A DNA stretch of 64,000 nt from IMG/VR virus record IMGVR_UViG_3300033182_000499, positions 1 to 64,000 of that record; one strand, 5' to 3'. The translations under genes were made by a program, and so were the position numbers. A model generated the notes under the pieces. That model did no database searches. It was given only the letters and a program-made list of their open reading frames with translations, and was not told the origin of the DNA. Source of the DNA: a virus. Shown here in pieces: positions 48,438 through 55,719 of this stretch; positions within the stretch are counted from its first letter, which is position 1, and each line of letters starts with the position of its first letter.

Positions 48438-49429
48438 TATTTTTTAACGTTTATGAATGTCTTTGAAATCCAATCGGGAAAGTTATGGAATGCGTGGGAC
48501 AAACCATCTTTACTGAATCTAAGTAATAAACCCATCTTATTCAACTTTGGTGGGTCTTCGTTCATAAACGCTTGTATTTTAAGTTTTGCATTAGTGTTAA
48601 AGTCTAAAAGGTGTAAGTTCATCAATTGATTGTTTCGTTCTACTTTGTCAAACTCTTCAATCAATCGTCCGTATAGGGAATACGTGTCTTTGTTTTCTTC
48701 TGCGTATTCTTTTATTTCATCAAGTGTGTATTTCTTTTCTTCAGTCAAAAATGGAAACATCTTAGCCAATCGTTTTACTCCAAAACCTTTGACTCCATCA
48801 ATGTTGTCTGATTTATCACCATCTAGTATTCTATTGATAGTAATGTTATGTGGGTGTATTTTGTATTCTTCTAATACTCTGTCAATATCATACATTTTCT
48901 TTTTAGTTGGTGCCCATACATTTGTGTTATGATTCACCAATTGTAAAAAGTCTTTGTCTGAACTCATTATCACAGTTTCTTTGTCTTGTAAATAATTCAA
49001 ACAAATATAAGCAATAATATCATCAGCCTCTAAGTTATCAACTGCGATTACTTTGATAGGTAAGTAATCTAAGTAAGCACCAAGAGTGAGAAGCTGTCGT
49101 TTCATATTCTGTTCTCGTTCTTCGTCAGTATCAAAGTCAAAAAGTCTGTTCATCCTCATAGTCATCTTTCTACCTTTTTTATAGTCAGGAAAGATTTTCT
49201 TTCGTTTGGATGAACCACCCCTACCATCAAATACTACTATAACTTCCGTGGCTTCTGTATCTCGTATAACCGAACCTATTGACCTCAAAGAACCCACTAA
49301 CCCCCCGACAGGTTCTCCATTGTTGTCGGTGACGGGGTTAGTTGCGTAGGCTCTGAAAAATAAGTTTAGTCAAAGGCCATCAACAACAAGCACTTTCTCG
49401 TTATTGATGGCACCCTCCTTATTGCTCAT
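48437..49429 (-). CDS. 5'-3' exonuclease / RNase H (flap nuclease), with in-frame UGA
   Basis: Full frame begins at ATG 49427-49429 (MSNKEGAINNEKVLVVDGL), then a TGA at 49370-49372, then LNLFFRAYATNPVTDNNGEP and the normal enzyme: VIVVFDGRGGSS, YKKGRK, NLEADDIIAYI, SSDKDFLQL and GDKSDNIDGVKGFG, i.e. all metal sites of a FEN-type nuclease. Family members have VDGLN with no extra residues, so the TGA and one Leu codon are an insertion. It removes RNA primers. The reading without the first part starts only at 49297 and loses the first metal Asp. Confidence 0.8.
49367..49411 (-). promoter_or_regulatory. Candidate ribosome-bypass site in the flap nuclease gene
   Basis: In mRNA order: a 12-base-pair stem (49400-49411 with 49376-49387, one G-U pair, 12-nt loop) ends on GGC; next is CUU (49373-49375), UGA (49370-49372) and CUA (49367-49369), then AAC. 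A hop of the Leu tRNA from CUU to CUA gives D-G-L-N, the family consensus. The stem lies in the same position against the take-off codon as in the DNA polymerase site. Confidence 0.6.
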
Positions 49430-49464
49430 ATATTTTTATAATTTCGTTTAATGTTATAGTAGTA

Positions 49465-49489
49465 AAACACCCGAAGAACTCGGGTGTTT
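49465..49489 (-). terminator. Rho-independent terminator
   Basis: Minus strand AAACACCCGA pairs with TCGGGTGTTT (10 base pairs, 5-nt loop) followed by T. It closes the UvsX transcript ahead of the flap nuclease gene. Confidence 0.7.
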
Positions 49490-49510
49490 ACTTATTTTTA
49501 CAAAAGTGAA

Positions 49511-50629
49511 TTATCCTTCATCTTCTGTTTCTATTTCGGTATTGTCGTAATCTAATTCATTACTACGATACCTCATTATTGTTTCCTTACAGATTTGTTG
49601 ATACATACTTTCCCTCAATGTAGGGTTGTCTTCCAACAAGTCAGCAAAGTCTTTGGCTTGGAACTTGTATTCTTCAATGACTTCACCCGTTTCAGGGTCA
49701 ACATCATCGTAAGTATACCAAGCACCACCTTGACTAACCAACTTATGGTTTTTAAGTGTCTTCAACCAAGATGAATAGTCATCTATACCTCGGTCAAAGT
49801 ATATCTCAAAATCTGCTTCTCGTTGTGGAGGCCCTAGTCGGTTTTTGATTACCAATGCTCTAGTTTGAACACCAATAACACTATCACCGGCAGAAGACTT
49901 CTTCTTTATTTTACCAATTGATTTCAACCGTAATCTCACAGACGCGTGGAATTGTAGTGCTTTACCACCACTTGTTGTATATTTGTCTCCAAACATAACT
50001 CCAAGTTTCTCACGTAATTGGTTGGTGAATACTAAACATATTCGTTCCTTACCAATCATACCTGTAATCTTTCTCATAGACTTACTCATAATGAGAGCCT
50101 TTGCAGTTGCGTATCCATCTTTACCATAGTCAGTATCCATCTCAAGTTCTGTTGAGGCTGCGGCAACTGAATCAACTACGATAGTAACTAATCTGTTTTT
50201 ATCACTTCCTCTAACTTTTTCAACGATTACATCAATGGTTTCAAAGATACGTTCAACGGTGTCCACCGAAATGTAAAGTAACTTTTCTACATCTACCCCG
50301 ATTGCTCGTAAGTATTCTTGTGATACAGAGTTTTCAGTATCAATGTAAACAGCTACTCCACCTTTCTTTTGTGTGTTTGCCAATAAGTGAGCCGATACAA
50401 GTGATTTACCACTTTGTTCTAATCCTGTTATCTCGGTAATCCTACCAACAGGCACCCCACCGTGGGGTGTGTTGGAGATTGCTAAGTCTAACATAGATGA
50501 ACCCGTGGAAACCCACTCGTTAATATTTGAGGGTGAATCTTCCGCCACCCCCAAATTGTATGCTATCGTTTCACCTTTGTACTTCTTGTTAATACCATCC
50601 GCTAGGATGTCTATTAAGTCGTCTTTCAT
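49511..50629 (-). CDS. uvsX: RecA-like recombinase UvsX (372 aa)
   Basis: RecA core: Walker A ITGLEQSGKSLVSAH, Walker B VTIVVDSVAAAS, loop region YTTSGGKALQFHASVRLRL and LVFTNQLREKLG. It forms filaments on single-stranded DNA and drives strand exchange and recombination-dependent replication. RBS AAAGG lies before its ATG, 22 bases after gp32. Acidic C-terminal tail (YDNTEIETEDEG) is typical. Confidence 0.9.
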   Translation of the reverse strand: MKDDLIDILADGINKKYKGETIAYNLGVAEDSPSNINEWVSTGSSMLDLAISNTPHGGVPVGRITEITGLEQSGKSLVSAHLLANTQKKGGVAVYIDTENSVSQEYLRAIGVDVEKLLYISVDTVERIFETIDVIVEKVRGSDKNRLVTIVVDSVAAASTELEMDTDYGKDGYATAKALIMSKSMRKITGMIGKERICLVFTNQLREKLGVMFGDKYTTSGGKALQFHASVRLRLKSIGKIKKKSSAGDSVIGVQTRALVIKNRLGPPQREADFEIYFDRGIDDYSSWLKTLKNHKLVSQGGAWYTYDDVDPETGEVIEEYKFQAKDFADLLEDNPTLRESMYQQICKETIMRYRSNELDYDNTEIETEDEG

Positions 50630-50651
50630 ATTTACCTTTTAGTTTAGTTGT

Positions 50652-51440
50652 TTAACTAGAAAAAAGGTCATCAAACGCGGCTTCTACGTCACTAGATGCT
50701 TGAGTTGCAGTTGGTTGTGGTTTAGCCGTTTCACTTGGTTGTGAAGTAGACTGTGGTGTAGTCTGTGTTTGAGATGATGTATCTTCGGTAGAACTCTCAC
50801 CATTTAGATAAGCATTTAGTGCTTGTTCTAATTCAGAGTAAGACTGTGGTGTGTATAACTCTGTGATTGGTGTTTGTTGTTGGATGTATTCTTTGAGTCT
50901 AGAAACATCTTCCATTGCGTTGGTCTGATTTGGTTTTACACGGATAGTTGTTTTTGGATAACCCGTTTCAGGTTTCTCAAATTCAATAACAATATCACGT
51001 CCTGTTTCGGGATGTGTAATATCACCATAATCAGGGTCAGCAATATAACCTAGTAACTGTTCGTATACTTGTTTTCCGAATCCCCAATACTTGATTCCTT
51101 CACCTTCTTCACCACGAACTAATACAGGAACAAAGGTTCTCATCTTAGGTTCAAACTTTCTTGATTGAAGGAAAGATTCTCTGTCACCTGATTTTCGTAA
51201 GTTCATAGCAAACTCGTAAATCGGGTCATTATCACCAAAAGACATAGGGGAAACAAAGTTCTTACCACCAAAGTCGTAATGGAAATAAAGTTCAATGAAT
51301 GGGTTTTCAGGGTTCTCCTTATATGGGAGAATGCGAACCGTTTGGGAGCCAGGAGATGGTTTCCACAAAAGGTTTTGACGTGTGTTTTTGTTTTGTAACT
51401 TATCAAGTTTAGCCTTGATGGCGGATATATCTAACGACAT
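50652..51440 (-). CDS. Single-strand DNA-binding protein gp32-like (262 aa)
   Basis: The core reads LLWKPSPGSQTVRILPYKEN, FIELYFHYDFGGKNFVSPMS, VLVRGEEGEGIKYWGFGKQV and DITHPETGRDIVIEF, the oligonucleotide-binding strands of gp32-type proteins. The C-terminal 60 residues are Ser/Thr/Gln-rich and end in acidic DVEAAFDDLFSS, the tail that binds replication partners. A late-motif copy lies 53 bases upstream. Confidence 0.8.
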   Translation of the reverse strand: MSLDISAIKAKLDKLQNKNTRQNLLWKPSPGSQTVRILPYKENPENPFIELYFHYDFGGKNFVSPMSFGDNDPIYEFAMNLRKSGDRESFLQSRKFEPKMRTFVPVLVRGEEGEGIKYWGFGKQVYEQLLGYIADPDYGDITHPETGRDIVIEFEKPETGYPKTTIRVKPNQTNAMEDVSRLKEYIQQQTPITELYTPQSYSELEQALNAYLNGESSTEDTSSQTQTTPQSTSQPSETAKPQPTATQASSDVEAAFDDLFSS

Positions 51441-51493
51441 ATTTTTATCCTCACTTATTAATTGTTAATTGTTATTTGTTATTACTAATATAC

Positions 51494-51502
51494 TATAAAT
51501 AT
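51494..51502 (-). promoter_or_regulatory. Late-promoter-like ATATTTATA motif
   Basis: Exact motif on the minus strand (GATATTTATAG), 53 bases before gp32. RBS AGGA lies just ahead of that gene. Confidence 0.45.
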
Positions 51503-51510
51503 CAACGACA

Positions 51511-51897
51511 TCAAATTTCTTTGATGGTATCTAACTTGGTTGATACTTTACGTAAACCGTAATCATCGGTTAATAATAAGGAATTTTTATATTGATTCCA
51601 ATTTAAATCGTAACTGTGGTCATACACCCCAACTTCGTCTAGAATAGCTTGATTGACTGCGTTGATAGTGTAGAGTGTGTTTGTTTCTTTCTTTCGGTGA
51701 ACTAGTATGGTTCTACTTGGAGTGTCCACATAGTTCTTCTTCACCACGTTGTAAGTGAGGTATGCTTCTTTGGGGTTTCTTTTATTGACTAATACAAATA
51801 TTCGGTTATCACTCAATTCGTAAACTGACTTGATATTCTCTATTACATCGTCAATGTACTCGTAACCTGTGAATGTTAGTAGTAACTGTGTTTTCAT
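51511..51897 (-). CDS. Hypothetical protein (128 aa)
   Basis: Soluble strand/helix protein (LLTFTGYEYIDDVIENIKSV; RTILVHRKKETNTLYTINAV) with no recognised motif. It overlaps the 465-residue gene upstream by 4 bases and ends just before the gp32 promoter region. Confidence 0.6.
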   Translation of the reverse strand: MKTQLLLTFTGYEYIDDVIENIKSVYELSDNRIFVLVNKRNPKEAYLTYNVVKKNYVDTPSRTILVHRKKETNTLYTINAVNQAILDEVGVYDHSYDLNWNQYKNSLLLTDDYGLRKVSTKLDTIKEI

Positions 51898-53291
51898 TTT
51901 TTATTTATATTAAAAAATATCATTACAGGTGGTTTTTGATTTTCTGTTTTTATGTGTATTTCTAAATGTTGTGTTCCACCATCCATATCAATAACTAACT
52001 TTTTACCATTAAATTTTACTTTAAATGGTCTATTAGGATTACAATAATAGTCGGGCTCTAGTAAATTAACATCACCTGTTTTTTTATTTACTATCTGAGT
52101 ATAAACATCACTACCACAGCCGTGAACATCTTTCCACATTTTAAATAACTTTTCCTGTCCTTCATCTGTTTTTGTGAGCTGAACCATTGAATTTGAAAAT
52201 AGTTTTAAATACTCTTCTTTAAACTTGGCCTTTTTCTGTGTTTTTAATGTTTCGTCTGTTTCATTATTGTAATCATATGTTTCACGCAACTCACTTAATT
52301 TACCATCAACCGATGAATCACCTAAATACGTATTACCAGCAGTTACTACTCCTGAATTTTTCATATTTATTTGTCTCGGATTTGAATAAGCTTTTGATGA
52401 TATTTTCATAACATTTTTCGTACCATCTTCAGTCTCATATATTACAATTAAATCAGTTGGATTCACTTTAGGGTCAATCCCTAATTTATTTAAGGCTTTT
52501 TTACCAATACCACCCACTTGTTTAGATTGTAGAATCTTACTACCACTTGGGAGTGCCTGTTTTATTTGGTCTGCAGCTTTTTTATTTGATTCATCTAAAC
52601 TTTTATCATTACCACCTAACTCTTTTAAAGTTTCTCTACGACTATTGTATTCACTTATGTTGGTTTCAGATGGGTCTAAATAAGCAACAACACCTGCTTC
52701 ATTATGTTTACCACTCATATCGGCTAATGCTTTATCTCTTGAACTACCCCTCATAGGAACTTCAATACCCTCATCGGAAATAATTTCGTTCATAGCAACA
52801 GTTATTGCATTACCACTAGTCCCTGTTAAAAACTTATAAGGTATATTTGTCTGTGGTGTTAGGTATATTTTTTTACCACCAGCATGACCTTCAATCAAAT
52901 TGAACTCAGCAAGTGTTCGTACTGCCTCAACTTGCTGTTCATATGTTTCTGCGTTTAGAAAAAGATTCCAAGATTTATCTAAAATATCATATCTTTCCTT
53001 TGTAGTTTGGTCTGCATTTTCTACAAACTGTTTAGACTCTTCTAATTTCTTTTTACCGTTACGAACTGAAACCTTTGATAGTTTTTTCACTTCTTTTTTC
53101 TCACCATCAACGTCTCCTTCATACTCCCCTTTTTTTACTTTCTGTAAATCCTCTTCACTTGCATCTTTTTTAACAAGTGCTTGGGTTTTTGGGTTATGTG
53201 ATTTAACCGTATAGATGTTTCCTGAGTCTTTGTTTTTAACTATATCATCTTCAAATAACAAAGACGTAAATGTTTTATATAAATTGCGCAT
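51894..53291 (-). CDS. Large hypothetical protein, possible injected or nuclease-like (465 aa)
   Basis: Begins NLYKTFTSLLFEDD, a short amphipathic start like capsid-targeting peptides. The middle has NPTDLIVIYETEDG then NVMKISSKAYSN, a D-x(n)-K arrangement that could be a PD-(D/E)XK-like core, but the acidic residue before the Lys is missing. The end is strand-rich (PFKVKFNGKKLVIDMDGGTQ). Preceded by a late motif 22 bases upstream. Role uncertain. Confidence 0.5.
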   Translation of the reverse strand: MRNLYKTFTSLLFEDDIVKNKDSGNIYTVKSHNPKTQALVKKDASEEDLQKVKKGEYEGDVDGEKKEVKKLSKVSVRNGKKKLEESKQFVENADQTTKERYDILDKSWNLFLNAETYEQQVEAVRTLAEFNLIEGHAGGKKIYLTPQTNIPYKFLTGTSGNAITVAMNEIISDEGIEVPMRGSSRDKALADMSGKHNEAGVVAYLDPSETNISEYNSRRETLKELGGNDKSLDESNKKAADQIKQALPSGSKILQSKQVGGIGKKALNKLGIDPKVNPTDLIVIYETEDGTKNVMKISSKAYSNPRQINMKNSGVVTAGNTYLGDSSVDGKLSELRETYDYNNETDETLKTQKKAKFKEEYLKLFSNSMVQLTKTDEGQEKLFKMWKDVHGCGSDVYTQIVNKKTGDVNLLEPDYYCNPNRPFKVKFNGKKLVIDMDGGTQHLEIHIKTENQKPPVMIFFNINKK

Positions 53292-53313
53292 TGTTTGGTA
53301 AGTAAAATATAAC

Positions 53314-53322
53314 TATAAATAT
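53314..53322 (-). promoter_or_regulatory. Late-promoter-like ATATTTATA motif
   Basis: Exact motif on the minus strand, 22 bases before the 465-residue gene at 53291. Confidence 0.5.
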
Positions 53323-53324
53323 AC

Positions 53325-54086
53325 TTATACTACCTTTTTGTATGAATTAGGTAGATGTAATACTTTGGATAGTTTATCATCGGTTTGCATTCGTTCAAAC
53401 TTCTGTAATACACTATCTACTATTTGATGTCTGTGGTTTTCTTGTAGTCTAACTTTTCCTATCAAGTCATCCTCTTCCATACCGTTTAAGAAATACATAC
53501 CACTATCTTTTGGTTTTCGTAAGTCTATTTGGTTTAGGTCACCACAAATAACCATTTTGGAATGAATACCTATTCTACTAATAACCATCATCGTTTGTTC
53601 CATCGTTAGGTTTTGTGCTTCATCTACAATCACAAACGAATTGGTAAAGGTTCTACCTCTCATATAGGTTAGTGGGACAATTTCTACAATACCTGTATTC
53701 ATTAACTGCTCAAACATCTCCAAACTATTGGTTGTATGTGGGTTTTGTGATGTGTCTTTGAGAACTGTTTTCATACAACTATGAATTGGAGAAACCCAAG
53801 GGTCTAATTTCTCCTCAATACCACCCGGCAAAAAACCATTATCTTCGGTAGAAACCGTTGGACGTGTAATAACAATATTATCTATCTCCCTGTCTGCAAA
53901 TTTCTTCAGGGCTGAAAAACAACTGATAAGTGTTTTACCACTACCAGCTTTTCCACTCACAATCGTAAGTGTTTTATCTTCAATAAGTCTGTTCGTATAT
54001 CGTTGTTCTTTGTTTAACCTCCCTTCAAATTGATGTATTTGGTATTTAAGTTTTTTAAACTTCAACTGAGTTTGCGATGAACCCAT
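53325..54086 (-). CDS. PhoH-like ATPase (253 aa)
   Basis: PhoH family: Walker A TIVSGKAGSGKTLISCF, RPTVSTEDNGFLPGGIEEK, the Walker B FVIVDEAQNLTMEQTMMVI and GDLNQIDLR. PhoH proteins are RNA helicase/nuclease-like ATPases common in marine phages. A strong ribosome site (AGGAGGGAATGT) precedes its ATG. Basic N-terminus MGSSQTQLKFKKLKY. Confidence 0.85.
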   Translation of the reverse strand: MGSSQTQLKFKKLKYQIHQFEGRLNKEQRYTNRLIEDKTLTIVSGKAGSGKTLISCFSALKKFADREIDNIVITRPTVSTEDNGFLPGGIEEKLDPWVSPIHSCMKTVLKDTSQNPHTTNSLEMFEQLMNTGIVEIVPLTYMRGRTFTNSFVIVDEAQNLTMEQTMMVISRIGIHSKMVICGDLNQIDLRKPKDSGMYFLNGMEEDDLIGKVRLQENHRHQIVDSVLQKFERMQTDDKLSKVLHLPNSYKKVV

Positions 54087-54125
54087 ACATTCCCTCCTTA
54101 GTAAAATAAAAGAACATTAACTTTA

Positions 54126-55412
54126 TTATAAGTAGGATATATATTCCATATTTTTGTAATCATTACCCTGACTAATTGTCACAGTAAAATTACCCCATTC
54201 CAAAACTTTTTTTATCTCTTTAAGTATATTTATGTCCTCGTTTGGGTGGTAGTCAATTAGGAATGAGTCGTAGGTGTAGAGTATCAGTTTTGTTTGTTTT
54301 CCTGCCAATAACCTATTCAACTGTTTCATCTTTACATAGTTAATCTCTGTTTCCATACTCTGTAAAAAGTAATTGAATATCTTTTCTTTACCCATACCCT
54401 CTGTCAATATTTCACGTTTGAAAACAGGTGTTATTATTTTATCTTTACCTTCAAACGATTTAATCAACTCACTTGTCTTTTGGTAGAACGGAATGTTCAT
54501 CACATCGGTCATATCACCATACAAGTAGTAGAATGTGAGTTTCTTACTTTCTTCGTATTCTTCGGGTGTAAGTTGTTGTTTATTAAAGTATTGTTCCCCT
54601 AACCATTGGTGTATAGATTTGTCCGTAGGACGGTCTATCTTTAAGTAATTGGATATAATGGTCGGGTGGAATGCGGAGTAGTCGTAGAGGTAAAATTTAC
54701 CCCCCTCATAACGAGGTATGTATTTCTCTCGGGTGTCATCACTCTTATTCATTGCAGCGTAATTGATTCCACCAAATCTATTGGACGGTCTACCTGTGGT
54801 CGTGTATGGATTATACTGTGTGTATTCTAATCCATTGTCTTTATGGTAAATACCATTACTCTCTATCTGTTGTAATGTATGTAGTGTTGATTCATAGTTC
54901 TTATATTCTTTACTATCATTAACACCCCATATCTCTGTAAGTGTATGTGGTAGTCCATTATCCCACATCCATTTGTTTACCTCGTCAAACAGAATTGAGA
55001 TTGGTATGAGTGTGTTTATCTTACTAAACTTTCTCCACTTATTGTAATGTGATTGAAAAAAGTGTGGTTCTGTTATTTCTTTGTGAGAGAAGTAGAACAC
55101 TAATTGCATATCAAATAAGTTTCCATTGTCAGGGGTGTGGTTTAGGAAAGACTTTTTATCATAGACAAATAAGTTAGAGTCTTTCATTGTTTCCATCACC
55201 TGTGTTATAGTCAACTCATTAACTTGTTCACTATGATTGAGTGGAATAATACAACGTGTCCATCCTACATTATCACATACATATAACGCACTCAATTTTT
55301 GATTACAGGGATGAACTCGGTTGTCTTCATAGATAGGATACAATAGATAATTGTAACCCGATAGGGCGTCTTTTAACTCGTCTGTGGTATCTATTATGTG
55401 ATTATCTTTCAC
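54126..55412 (-). CDS. Family A DNA polymerase-like protein (428 aa)
   Basis: The C-terminal 280 residues follow PolA: TTTGRPSNRFGGINYAAMNK, motif A KFYLYDYSAFHPTIISNYL, motif B KKLTFYYLYGDMTDV (K-x3-F-x3-YG) and motif C LILYTYDSFLIDYHPNE. The usual motif C H-D-E is Y-D-S, which keeps one Asp. The N-terminal 140 residues do not look like a full 3'-5' exonuclease. The phage therefore carries a second polymerase-like enzyme besides gp43. Activity is not certain. Confidence 0.65.
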   Translation of the reverse strand: MKDNHIIDTTDELKDALSGYNYLLYPIYEDNRVHPCNQKLSALYVCDNVGWTRCIIPLNHSEQVNELTITQVMETMKDSNLFVYDKKSFLNHTPDNGNLFDMQLVFYFSHKEITEPHFFQSHYNKWRKFSKINTLIPISILFDEVNKWMWDNGLPHTLTEIWGVNDSKEYKNYESTLHTLQQIESNGIYHKDNGLEYTQYNPYTTTGRPSNRFGGINYAAMNKSDDTREKYIPRYEGGKFYLYDYSAFHPTIISNYLKIDRPTDKSIHQWLGEQYFNKQQLTPEEYEESKKLTFYYLYGDMTDVMNIPFYQKTSELIKSFEGKDKIITPVFKREILTEGMGKEKIFNYFLQSMETEINYVKMKQLNRLLAGKQTKLILYTYDSFLIDYHPNEDINILKEIKKVLEWGNFTVTISQGNDYKNMEYISYL

Positions 55413-55719
55413 CTTGGTATAGTTGAAGAGGATTTACTATTAACTTACGGATTCCTTTGATTTGTTGTTCTCCTAAATCAATTTGTCGTTGATTGTTGGT
55501 TCTAACAAAATCTTCCGTTCCTCTAATATACCAAGTTAAAATGACTTTTTCAAAATATGGATTGTTTCGGTATTTGGTATAGTCATTCTTTGTAACTTCT
55601 GCAAACTTTCCATCATAACGTTTGACAAAATAACGTTTTATTTTATCACCAACAAGTTGATAGTCTATTTGTTGTTCCACTATGGGTGGTAAGGTTTGTC
55701 GTGGGATGTTTATACTCAT
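55402..55719 (-). CDS. Small structural or accessory protein (105 aa)
   Basis: Soluble, basic, strand-rich (IPRQTLPPIVEQQIDYQLVG, YFVKRYDGKFAEVTKNDYTK). It overlaps the baseplate hub gene by 4 bases and the polymerase-like gene by 11, so it is the last gene of the tail operon. Possibly a small baseplate component; unassigned. Confidence 0.55.
   Translation of the reverse strand: MSINIPRQTLPPIVEQQIDYQLVGDKIKRYFVKRYDGKFAEVTKNDYTKYRNNPYFEKVILTWYIRGTEDFVRTNNQRQIDLGEQQIKGIRKLIVNPLQLYQGER

Noticed and set aside
49297-49297. Start of the flap nuclease at the internal codon giving GSLRSIG
   Set aside because: That start loses the first metal-binding Asp (VVDGL) and the conserved NLFFRAY part that is clearly coded upstream.
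49370-49372. Plain UGA readthrough or selenocysteine in the flap nuclease
   Set aside because: Either would leave two extra residues inside DGLN compared with relatives; no selenocysteine-type element was recognised downstream. A hop explains the consensus better, though readthrough is not excluded.
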